Below, one piece after another: positions 1-7,314 of a DNA stretch of 11,487 bases (positions are counted from its first letter, which is position 1; every line of letters starts with the position of its first letter). The notes under the pieces are model-generated. The model was given only the letters and a program-made list of their open reading frames with translations, made no database searches and was not told the origin of the DNA. This stretch comes from Chitinophagaceae bacterium (GTDB lineage: Bacteria > Bacteroidota > Bacteroidia > Chitinophagales > Chitinophagaceae): the NCBI GenBank assembly GCA_947461495.1, contig CANHLV010000029.1, positions 1 to 11,487 of the forward strand, read 5' to 3'. The translations under genes were made by a program, and so were the position numbers.

Positions 1-40
1 AAAAACCAATTAAGACTCAATTTTGCTTTACGTAAGAGTA

Positions 41-80
41 TGAAGAAATTTAAGTGGTACTGAAGAAATATTAGTGATAA
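41..80. repeat. Imperfect 20-bp tandem duplication
   Basis: Bases 41-60 and 61-80 both begin TGAAGAAAT and agree at 16 of 20 positions. The pair lies in the non-coding left edge, close to the 8-bp array that follows. It has no open frame of note and no recognisable function. It may simply reflect slippage-prone intergenic DNA. Confidence 0.5.
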
Positions 81-108
81 TATTTGGCTGTTCGAGTTGA
101 GAACACGT

Positions 109-164
109 AATATTGCGATATTGCAATATTGCAATATCGCAATATTGAAACATTGAAACACTGC
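109..164. repeat. Seven-copy 8-bp degenerate tandem array containing a 38-bp perfect palindrome
   Basis: Seven consecutive 8-mers can be read from 109: AATATTGC, GATATTGC, AATATTGC, AATATCGC, AATATTGA, AACATTGA, AACACTGC. Bases 109-146 equal their own reverse complement exactly (38 bp), centred on the AATATT at 125-130. The right-hand units drift away from the palindrome. The array lies beyond the terminator of the large secreted-protein gene and does not belong to any open frame. It could be a cruciform- or hairpin-forming element, a protein-binding site, or neutral slippage DNA; the sequence alone does not decide. Confidence 0.85.
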
Positions 165-200
165 AAATCGAAAAACCTAATTGCCTACATTAATAACAAA

Positions 201-225
201 TCCCGGCTACCTAAGGCAACCGGGA
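201..225 (-). terminator. Rho-independent terminator of the T9SS secreted-protein gene
   Basis: Read on the minus strand, an 11-bp stem (TCCCGGTTGCC with GGTAGCCGGGA) closes on a 3-nt TTA loop and is followed by T-rich TTTGTTATT. Two pairs in the minus-strand RNA are G-U wobbles; read on the plus strand the same positions would be A-C and C-A mismatches. This points to action on minus-strand transcripts, that is, on the gene whose stop lies 40 bp upstream at 266-268. Confidence 0.85.
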
Positions 226-265
226 CTTATTTAATCTAGTCAACTTATTTTATGACATCACATCA

Positions 266-3200
266 TTAGAGTTTAATTACTTTTTGAGTGGACTGATATT
301 CACCTTGTATTACCCTTACAAAATACACTCCGGCTTTAAATTGCTGGCCAAAACTATAAATTGTAACTGGGCTCCCTTTTGTTGTAAAAATTCTATTCCC
401 TGACAAGTCAATAACCTCAATTTTTACATCTTCATCAGAATCAGTATTTATAGCAAGTTTGAATGAAGAAGCAGATGGGTTGGGATATGCATTTATACTG
501 ACAGTTTTATTTACAGTTGTATCATTAATCATAATCCTTCCAGTCTGACAATTATTTCTGCCATCTAAAATGACCACAACTATACTGACCACATTACGAT
601 TAGCATCTTTTGCATAAACTCTATAAGTACCTGCTTTTAGTCCGTAAAAACGATTGTTTATCTGGTAATTTCCATTTCCAATAGCATACTGATATGGCTC
701 ACGTCCGCCAGATGCTTTAACCTCTACAAACCCGTTTCTAGCACCTTTGCAAGTTGCATCAGTTTTTGAAATCAAGTTTAACACCATTCCTGCAGTACTT
801 GCCTGATTAACTGTAAAGGTTGACATTTTTGAACAACCATTTAGATCTATAGCCATCATTGAGTGAGTTCCGGCAGTAACTGCTCTAAAAGTTGAAGATG
901 TTTGAGTTTGACCTCCATCAAGACTGTATCTGAAACTACCTGAACCTCCTGTTGCAGAAGCACTAACTGATGTAGTACCGCCAATAACAGAGATATCATT
1001 AGCAACAGAAACTGATAAAAGTATATCTGTTGGTTGTGTGATGATAATCGTTGCAGATTGTGTAGCGCCCAACGCATCCCTAACTGTATAAGTCCGTGTA
1101 CCTGCGGCCGCAGAAAACACACCAGTACCCGTATATGGAGCTGTGCCTCCTGTTGCAGTTACCGTAACCATTGTAGTACCACCAAAACAAGTTATCTGAC
1201 CAGCAACTGCAGAAACTATAACAGGGTTATTACTCGGCTGTGTAATACTGATTGATTTTGTTGTATTACAACCATTGGCATCTGTAATCAATACATTATG
1301 ATTTCCGGCGGGAACATTGGAAAAAACATTTGAAGTCTGTGCAGTGCCACTGTTGAGTGAGTAATTAAAAATGGGAGTTCCGCCTGAGGCATTCACATTT
1401 ATACTTGTTGTACCACCATAAACTGATATTGTTCCTGCAGTTAACGTAGCAGATAATAATGATGGTTGAGTAATTGTAACACCTACAGATTGTGAAATTC
1501 CATTTGCATCGGTTATTGTGTAATTATGGGTTCCAGCCACCGCAGTAAAATTACCTGTTCCGGAATAGGGAGCTGTACCTCCGGTTGCCGAAACCGTTAC
1601 TGTTGTGCTTCCTCCGTTGCAGGCAATTGTCCCTGAAATTGCAGACGCATTCAATACAGAAGGTTGAGTAATCACAAAATTATTTGTTTTAGTACAACCA
1701 TTTGCATCTTTTACTGTAGCGATATGAGAACCTGCAATTACTCCAGAAAATAAGTTTGCAGTTTGATAATTTCCATTATCAAGTTTGTAAGTAAATGGAC
1801 TCACCCCACCACTTGCATTTACAGTTACGGTTGTGCTTCCTCCATTTACCAGAATATTGCCCGAAACTGTATTTACAATTATTGCCTGTGGTTCACTTAT
1901 TGTTATGCTAGCTATAGTGCTGCTTCCATTAGCATCTGAAACTGTATAACTATAAGTACCTGCAACTGTGACAAAACTACCTGTCCCAACATAAGGCGCA
2001 ACTCCACCTGAAGCAGCAACAGTTACAATTGTGGTATTACCATTACATGAAATTGAAGTTGCATTAGCGGTAGCTACCAAGGGTGCAATTACCGGAGCAG
2101 AGATACTAAAATTTTTTACAACAATACATCCATTTATATCTTTCACATTAACTACATGATTACCTGCTGGAACACCTGAAAAACTATTTGAAGTCTGATA
2201 GCTGCCTCCATTCAAACTATATTGATAAGCAGTTCCTGTTCCGCCGTTTGCAGTTACCTGCACATTAGTAGTTCCACCAAATGTAGCAATGGTACCTGTG
2301 GATACTGACACGGAAATAACCGAAGGTTGAGAAATGTTCACACTTACTGAATCACGGTTACCAGCAGCATCAGTCACAACATAATTATGAATACCGGCAC
2401 CAACAGTAAATGTTCCCGTTCCTACATAAGGCGAAGTGCCTCCTGTTGCGGCTATTGTTACGGTCGTTGTACCACCGTTACATAAAATTCCTCCAGCATT
2501 GGCAGTTCCTACCAGTGAAGGTGTTATTGGTGGTGTTGGTGGTGACACTTGAGTATATTCCAAAATTCCTATATCCGGATTTCCGGCAATGGGGTTTAAA
2601 TTAAAATCATAGTTTAATCCCAAATTAACTCCACCATTAATGCCAGGAGAATTGGGAAGTAAATTAAAATTCCAATTCATCGGATTGGCAGATGAAGTAT
2701 CTGCAAATAATTGTGATGTGGTTGAAAATTCTCCAGTTCCAAGTGTACCGCCTAAACTAGCTCCACCACTTAATCTGTAAATATTATTGGCATATTTGAT
2801 CTTGGTTCTTCCGGTATACTTTATTTGCAAGCCATTGGAATTCCAAAAAATATTATTTCTTATGTCATACAACGTGTCTGCAGTTACTCCTGCGTCAGAG
2901 GAATATTGAAATGGCCTCCATCCTCCTGGATTATTAATTGTTGGATTCAATGGATAGGAAGGCCAATACGTCCAATTGGTATAGGATTGACCATCGTTCA
3001 GAACGTCTTGTCCAAAATTTGAGCCATTATGTCTACTGTTTCGGTTTTCTATGATAACATTGTTCCAAAAATGCAAACGCGCTGCTGTACAAGCAAATGT
3101 ACCAGTCACATTTACATAAGATACAACAGAGCTATTGATAAATTTATTGTAAGCAAAAGTATCATCATTAGGTCCGTACTGCGTTCCATTATTCTGTCCA

Positions 3201-4117
3201 AATTCCATGGCACCGGAATTATCCAAAAAAGTATTGTAAATAATCAAACTGCTATCGAAATCATTGATAGTTTCTAATCCCCCACCCAGTTTACCTTGTG
3301 ATGAAGAGTTGGGATTGGCATAAGCCCAGCTTCCCTGTATAAGATTATTTTTTATTAAATATTTATAGCCTGAAGGCTGTAATGCATCTGCTCCAATATC
3401 ATTAATGCCAAGTGAATCTCCGCAACTTTTAAAATTGGTAAAAGTATTATTGGAAATTTCGAAATTTCTAGCTGTTGAAACTATACCATAACAAGTGTTA
3501 CTAAAATTACAATTGGTGACTTTTATGTTGTTACAAATACTAGAATTACTCTCTCCCATCATCATTCCTGAACAAGTGTAAGCCGAAGTTACTTTATCAT
3601 TCACCGCAAATCTGGTATCATTGAATTGTAAATTATCAAAATAAAGGTAGCCTACGTTTTTAAAATTCAAAACATACCTATTTCTTGCCACAACAGCTGT
3701 AGGATTTGGGAATAAGAGATTTGGCTTTGAGCCTGTGCCATATGAAGTAAATACGATTGGCGCATTGGCTGTTCCAGTTGGAGCGGTATAACCTGCCACT
3801 CCTTTCCACCACTTTACAACTCCAAAATCATCATTGGAATTATTAAAACCAGTGGAGAAAACATCACCACATTTGAATAAAAAGGTATCTCCTGCTGCAG
3901 CTCTGTTTGGAGCTGCTCCAAACGGACTCATGCCATTTGCAAATCTGTGTAGATTGACTAATGATTTCCAGGGTGTTGCAGGATTTTGTGCCTGGGAAAC
4001 GGAGTAACTATCGCTTCCGCCAGAGCTACTGAAATAAAATTTACGAGAATAAGCATTTGATGTTATTAATATCAATAACAGCAAGCATAGGATGTTGTAC
4101 AAATTGGTTTTTGACAT
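266..4117 (-). CDS. Secreted parallel beta-helix protein with nine SprB-like repeats and T9SS C-terminal sorting domain
   Basis: A 1283-residue exported protein. Residues 1-24 form a signal peptide (hydrophobic CLLLLILITS core, likely cleavage after NAYS). Residues 26-90 resemble the start of Bacteroidota beta-helix surface proteins (NPATPW, AGDTFLFKCGD). Residues about 140-450 are Asn-rich with repeated right-handed beta-helix turns such as ISNNTF, IKNNLI, IIYNTF and IRNNIF. After a Pro-rich linker (525-533) come four alternating A/B pairs of SprB-like modules (about 534-1107) and a ninth module (1108-1190). Residues 1207-1283 are a type A T9SS sorting domain: AYPNPS, IEVIDLSGNRI, AGVYFVRV, and a terminal KVIKL. 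Such proteins cross the outer membrane through T9SS and are released or anchored. Substrate and role are unknown: no polysaccharide-lyase catalytic residues could be assigned, so adhesion or glycan binding is inference. Upstream on the minus strand, a TATCCTTTG (4179-4187) resembles a -7 element but has an extra spacer base. Confidence 0.92.
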   Translation of the reverse strand: MSKTNLYNILCLLLLILITSNAYSRKFYFSSSGGSDSYSVSQAQNPATPWKSLVNLHRFANGMSPFGAAPNRAAAGDTFLFKCGDVFSTGFNNSNDDFGVVKWWKGVAGYTAPTGTANAPIVFTSYGTGSKPNLLFPNPTAVVARNRYVLNFKNVGYLYFDNLQFNDTRFAVNDKVTSAYTCSGMMMGESNSSICNNIKVTNCNFSNTCYGIVSTARNFEISNNTFTNFKSCGDSLGINDIGADALQPSGYKYLIKNNLIQGSWAYANPNSSSQGKLGGGLETINDFDSSLIIYNTFLDNSGAMEFGQNNGTQYGPNDDTFAYNKFINSSVVSYVNVTGTFACTAARLHFWNNVIIENRNSRHNGSNFGQDVLNDGQSYTNWTYWPSYPLNPTINNPGGWRPFQYSSDAGVTADTLYDIRNNIFWNSNGLQIKYTGRTKIKYANNIYRLSGGASLGGTLGTGEFSTTSQLFADTSSANPMNWNFNLLPNSPGINGGVNLGLNYDFNLNPIAGNPDIGILEYTQVSPPTPPITPSLVGTANAGGILCNGGTTTVTIAATGGTSPYVGTGTFTVGAGIHNYVVTDAAGNRDSVSVNISQPSVISVSVSTGTIATFGGTTNVQVTANGGTGTAYQYSLNGGSYQTSNSFSGVPAGNHVVNVKDINGCIVVKNFSISAPVIAPLVATANATSISCNGNTTIVTVAASGGVAPYVGTGSFVTVAGTYSYTVSDANGSSTIASITISEPQAIIVNTVSGNILVNGGSTTVTVNASGGVSPFTYKLDNGNYQTANLFSGVIAGSHIATVKDANGCTKTNNFVITQPSVLNASAISGTIACNGGSTTVTVSATGGTAPYSGTGNFTAVAGTHNYTITDANGISQSVGVTITQPSLLSATLTAGTISVYGGTTSINVNASGGTPIFNYSLNSGTAQTSNVFSNVPAGNHNVLITDANGCNTTKSISITQPSNNPVIVSAVAGQITCFGGTTMVTVTATGGTAPYTGTGVFSAAAGTRTYTVRDALGATQSATIIITQPTDILLSVSVANDISVIGGTTSVSASATGGSGSFRYSLDGGQTQTSSTFRAVTAGTHSMMAIDLNGCSKMSTFTVNQASTAGMVLNLISKTDATCKGARNGFVEVKASGGREPYQYAIGNGNYQINNRFYGLKAGTYRVYAKDANRNVVSIVVVILDGRNNCQTGRIMINDTTVNKTVSINAYPNPSASSFKLAINTDSDEDVKIEVIDLSGNRIFTTKGSPVTIYSFGQQFKAGVYFVRVIQGEYQSTQKVIKL
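548..2518 (-). repeat. Higher-order A/B protein repeat: four pairs plus a ninth module
   Basis: The SprB-like part of the secreted protein repeats with a period of about 142-145 codons (roughly 432 bp). Pair 1 is 2087-2518, pair 2 is 1658-2086, pair 3 is 1232-1657, pair 4 is 797-1231, and the ninth, single module is 548-796; boundaries are approximate. A modules carry CNGG or a variant, then PYxGTGxF, and end in DAxG without Cys. B modules carry xGGTT without Cys, then YSLxxG or YKLDNG, and end in D-x-NGC. The copies differ clearly from one another, so the duplication is not recent. The ninth module has the more canonical form (TCKGARNGFVEV, then PYQYAI). Confidence 0.85.
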
Positions 4118-4149
4118 GGTTTTTCATTTGGTGTTTATAGAATATTGAA

Positions 4150-4174
4150 AATTAGGCTTGGATTCGACCTAATT
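4150..4174. promoter_or_regulatory. Inverted repeat in the divergent intergenic region
   Basis: AATTAGG (4150-4156) and CCTAATT (4168-4174) form a 7-bp inverted repeat around an 11-bp spacer. It lies in the 90 bp between the start of the secreted-protein gene (-) and the start of the membrane-protein frame (+). It could be an operator, or a hairpin at the 5' end of the secreted-protein mRNA if the near-match TATCCTTTG at 4179-4187 is that gene's promoter. Neither role is proven. Confidence 0.3.
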
Positions 4175-4207
4175 ATTTCAAAGGATAATACTTAAACGAA
4201 AGAAAGG

Positions 4208-5080
4208 ATGAAATATTGTATTTGTAGTTTTTCAATAACAGTGCCAAGAAAAGCTAAAAAAAAATTTGAATTGTTAAATACAGATAATAATTTCACATTG
4301 AGAACGTTATTAAGGCTAAATATCAGCTTACCTCCCATGTACAAAAAAGAAATCATCAACAACAAATTCAATATCATATTGATATCAATTGTGATAATTC
4401 TCAGTTATTCTGTTTATTTATTCAATGAAAAAATAGTCATTTTATTAGGCAGTGAAGACAATCTTTATGAAGGAGGTACCGCATTGTTTTTATTCATTTC
4501 CTCTATATTCTTTCTCCTTAGTTCACCCAAAAATATTTTTATGATACTGCTTTCTCTGATTTTTTTCTTTGGGGCTGGCGAAGAACTTAGTTGGGGGCAA
4601 AGAATTTTTTGTTTTGAAGTACCCGAAAATATTAAACAAGAAAATGTTCAAAGCGAATTCAATGTACATAATTTACCAACTTTCAACGGCGCAACCAACA
4701 AAAATTCACATAAACAAAAGCAAGGGATTGAAAGACTAACAGAGATGAACTTCTTGTACAGGGTATTTCTTCTAATTTTCGGAATTTTACTTCCATTGGC
4801 ATGCTATCATATTGCATTCTTTAAAAAATTGGTAAAACAATTAAAAATACCGGTTCCACCCATTACAATTGGTATTTTTTTGGGGATATCCTGGCTAGCT
4901 TGTAAGTTAATATTGAACATACTTCCAAAAGGTTACGACAAAAATTACTATTTCGCTGCAAATGAAATTTGGGAATTTTTATCAGCCTTCATCATTGCAA
5001 ATTTTGGCTATTATTTCTACCACAACAGAAAGCATCAAATTTTAGGTGCCGATATAAAAGATACTTCTTTAATTCAATAA
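4208..5080 (+). CDS. Polytopic membrane protein of unknown function with EELSWGQRIF motif
   Basis: Up to 290 residues with about six membrane segments (near residues 55-72, 90-105, 108-124, 182-203, 217-239 and 251-271). The motif GAGEELSWGQRIF (122-134) closes the third segment. It is followed by an extramembrane stretch with NVQSEFNVHNL (146-156), and ANEIWEFLSAF (251-261) lies in the last segment. From memory, the EE-S-WGQRIF ... N-Q-E ... HN signature recurs in uncharacterised bacterial membrane proteins; I know no assigned reaction. The buried acidic pair plus His and Asn residues would suit metal or proton chemistry, but that is speculation. The first 43 residues are basic and unlike a membrane-protein start, so the real start may be Met44 (ATG at 4337, MYKKEII), just before the first segment. 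The gene is divergent from the secreted-protein gene and convergent with the permease. Confidence 0.75.
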   Translation: MKYCICSFSITVPRKAKKKFELLNTDNNFTLRTLLRLNISLPPMYKKEIINNKFNIILISIVIILSYSVYLFNEKIVILLGSEDNLYEGGTALFLFISSIFFLLSSPKNIFMILLSLIFFFGAGEELSWGQRIFCFEVPENIKQENVQSEFNVHNLPTFNGATNKNSHKQKQGIERLTEMNFLYRVFLLIFGILLPLACYHIAFFKKLVKQLKIPVPPITIGIFLGISWLACKLILNILPKGYDKNYYFAANEIWEFLSAFIIANFGYYFYHNRKHQILGADIKDTSLIQ

Positions 5081-5083
5081 TTT

Positions 5084-5097
5084 ATACCGATTGGTAT
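5084..5097. terminator. Weak hairpin between convergent genes
   Basis: ATACC and GGTAT form a 5-bp stem with a 4-nt loop between the stop of the membrane-protein gene (5080) and the stop of the permease gene (5123). There is no long T run on either strand, only AAATTATT on the minus side, so it would be a weak terminator at best. Confidence 0.25.
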
Positions 5098-5122
5098 TCT
5101 GTAAAAATAATATGACTTGTTT

Positions 5123-6160
5123 TTAGATGATTCTTGGATCAATTTTACGATTGATAATATCAGAAAGTTTACTTATTGAAATAAAAATAATAGCGCTAAA
5201 AATTACCGCTCCCATAAGTACGGGATAATCAAGTTTTTCCAAAGCTTCTATTGTTAGTTTACCTAAACCCTGCCATCCAAAAATATATTCAACGAAAAAA
5301 GCGCCGGCCAATAATTCACCAAACCAGCCCGTAATAGCAGTGGCTATGGGATTTAAGGCGTTTCTTAAGGCGTGCTTCAATATTACTTGCTTTTTTGTTA
5401 AGCCTTTGGAATAGGCGGTTCTTATAAAATCCTGTCCCATTACATCTAGCATAGCACTACGGGTAAGTTGTACAATCATTGCTAGTGGCCTTATACCCAG
5501 AGTGATGGCTGGAAGGATTATGTTTTTTAATTCCAGCTGCTCCTCTCCTGTCATTTCATTTATTGAATAAAGACTACCAGTAAAATTCAAACCCGTTTGA
5601 TCATGAAGTAAAATGCCAAAAAAATATGCGATTACAATAGCCATAAAAAATGAAGGTGCAGAAACCCCTGCAATACTGCTGATGATTGACAGGTTATCGA
5701 TCCAGCTATGTTTATTAATAGCTGCAATAATTCCGATTGTTATACCCAACAAACATGCGATGAACATTGCTGTAATGGCAAGAAAGATTGTTCCAGGTAA
5801 GGCTTCCCATAACATCTGTGTTACGGCTTTCTTGGTTTGATAACTCTTTCCTAAATAAGGGATTTTTATTCCGAATTGAATGTTGTTTCCGATGAAAATA
5901 CCATTCATTTTTTTTTGAGCTAATGTTTCTTTTTTATAGATACACAGCGGAGAAATATCATTAACATAAATGAGCAATTGCTTCCATTTGGGTTGGTCAA
6001 GATTCAGATCCTTACGAATATTATCCATGGTTTTCTTATCACCGGTTTGACCTGCAATTAATTTAGCGGGATCTCCAAAAAATTGAAACAACATGAAAAC
6101 CAAAATCACAACACCTAAAATCACAAAGACTGAACTCAATATTTTTTTTAAGAAAGACAT
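5123..6160 (-). CDS. ABC transporter permease, DppB/OppB (peptide/nickel) family
   Basis: A 345-residue inner-membrane permease of the binding-protein-dependent family that imports peptides, nickel or similar solutes. An N-terminal membrane segment (10-28) leads into FGDPAKLIAG, the usual DppB start, followed by a periplasmic loop (about 45-115). The transmembrane core follows, with LPGTIFLAI (121-129). The cytoplasmic EAA loop at 244-271 contains DFIRTAYSKGL and HALRNALNP, and contacts the ATPase. The C-terminal part has EYIFGWQGLGKL and YPVLMG, both typical of the family. No DppC partner, ATPase or solute-binding protein lies next to it, which leaves substrate unassigned. It starts 22 bp after the stop of the MauE-thioredoxin gene on the same strand, so it is probably the last gene of that transcript. 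The length is near the family norm, with a somewhat enlarged first periplasmic loop. Confidence 0.9.
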   Translation of the reverse strand: MSFLKKILSSVFVILGVVILVFMLFQFFGDPAKLIAGQTGDKKTMDNIRKDLNLDQPKWKQLLIYVNDISPLCIYKKETLAQKKMNGIFIGNNIQFGIKIPYLGKSYQTKKAVTQMLWEALPGTIFLAITAMFIACLLGITIGIIAAINKHSWIDNLSIISSIAGVSAPSFFMAIVIAYFFGILLHDQTGLNFTGSLYSINEMTGEEQLELKNIILPAITLGIRPLAMIVQLTRSAMLDVMGQDFIRTAYSKGLTKKQVILKHALRNALNPIATAITGWFGELLAGAFFVEYIFGWQGLGKLTIEALEKLDYPVLMGAVIFSAIIFISISKLSDIINRKIDPRII

Positions 6161-6182
6161 TCAGTTAATGTGATTTATGATT

Positions 6183-7283
6183 TTAATGAATCTGATTAGA
6201 CTCAATAGCCTTAATCATTTCTTCAGCATTGAATTTGTTTTTTTCTATACCCTCGTAGGATTTGATCATGTTGCCATTCCATAAATAAAATACTCCAGGA
6301 GTGGAGCCATTATTACCTAGCAATTTGAAGAAAGTTGGAATGTCTTCTATCAAATGATAAGGATAGTTGATTTTTGTTTCTTTATAAAACTCAGGAATTT
6401 TAAATGTTTCTTCGTTCATAAACAAAACATATGCAGGAGGTAATTTATGTTTTCTAGATAATTTCACCATTTCCTTTGCTGCATCCCTGCAGTGGTCACA
6501 GCCAGGCACAAACAAACATACAATTTTTTTACCTTCATCCAGGTTTACTGTTTTGCCGTTGAAGTCAGTATACATCGAAAATTTGGAAATAGTTTTAGTA
6601 GGCTCAACAATGATTGAGTAAATGCCTTTTGAAGTGTCTTTTATTGCTACTAAAGTATCCTTGGTTTTAATGGAATTAATGGCAGTATCTGCATTGCTTT
6701 TATTAAAGGTGTCCACAATTATTGTTGAAGAATCAAAAACAATTGGTGGTGTTGTAACATTTGTTTCTGAGGTGTTTTTACATGGGCAAAATGGGAAAAA
6801 GAAAAATAGTAAAAAAGCAGCAAAAAAATAAATCAACAAAATGATTGAAAACCGATTCTCTCCTTTTTCTTTATCGGTTACATTTCTGTACAAATAAATT
6901 AACATGAGAATGGTTATGACATTCTTAATAAAAGCTTCCAAAGGTGTCATTGGGATTAATTGGCCAAAGCAGCCACAGTTGCCATTCATAGCGCCATGTT
7001 CATACATCTGCATTCCTAAGTGACTGCAAAAAGCAATCAATAATAATACAGTAATCGGAATAACAAATGACTTTATGTAATGCCTTTGTAAAATAGCTAT
7101 GGCAATGGCTGTTTCTAATGCAATGATTAAACGTGCTAAATATGGCGCATTGCACCAATTGACAATTCCCAAATCAACAAGCTGTTTTTCAAAAGCCCAG
7201 ATTGGAAAGGATTTGGCAACTGCAGATAATAAAAAAAGTGCTGAAATTAAAATTCTTACGATTAAGGGTAAATGCTTTTTCAT
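6183..7283 (-). CDS. MauE/DoxX-like membrane protein fused to thioredoxin-like domain (BT_3928 type)
   Basis: A 366-residue fusion. Residues 1-165 hold a membrane bundle of the MauE/DoxX type (segments near 7-24, 50-65, 71-90, 117-132 and 146-165) with the characteristic GNCGCFG (101-107) between segments; CPC (166-168) follows the last one. Residues 169-230 are a Ser/Thr/Asp-rich linker. Residues 231-366 form a thioredoxin-like domain with CLFVPGCDHC (256-265; CxxC at Cys262 and Cys265) and STPGVF (327-332), where TP matches the cis-Pro loop. MauE-type proteins supply or relay thiol redox in the membrane; with an attached thioredoxin domain, passing electrons or disulfides across the inner membrane to envelope proteins is a reasonable inference, parallel to VKOR-thioredoxin fusions. 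It sits 31 bp after the DUF1599 gene and 22 bp before the permease gene. From memory, Bacteroidota genomes often pair this family with DUF1599. Confidence 0.85.
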   Translation of the reverse strand: MKKHLPLIVRILISALFLLSAVAKSFPIWAFEKQLVDLGIVNWCNAPYLARLIIALETAIAIAILQRHYIKSFVIPITVLLLIAFCSHLGMQMYEHGAMNGNCGCFGQLIPMTPLEAFIKNVITILMLIYLYRNVTDKEKGENRFSIILLIYFFAAFLLFFFFPFCPCKNTSETNVTTPPIVFDSSTIIVDTFNKSNADTAINSIKTKDTLVAIKDTSKGIYSIIVEPTKTISKFSMYTDFNGKTVNLDEGKKIVCLFVPGCDHCRDAAKEMVKLSRKHKLPPAYVLFMNEETFKIPEFYKETKINYPYHLIEDIPTFFKLLGNNGSTPGVFYLWNGNMIKSYEGIEKNKFNAEEMIKAIESNQIH

Positions 7284-7314
7284 TTTAAAGGTTGTTGTTT
7301 TAAAAGAAAATTGG

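Noticed and set aside
109..164. CRISPR array
   Set aside because: The repeats are contiguous 8-mers without spacers, and no cas gene is present.
1034..1255. Short Cys/Arg-rich plus-strand frame within the repeat protein
   Set aside because: Its Cys-rich look comes from reading the antisense of the Gly/Thr-rich SprB-like repeats.
6622..6831. Small plus-strand frame opposite the MauE-thioredoxin gene
   Set aside because: It lies antisense to the Ser/Thr-rich linker of a well-supported gene and has no recognisable features.
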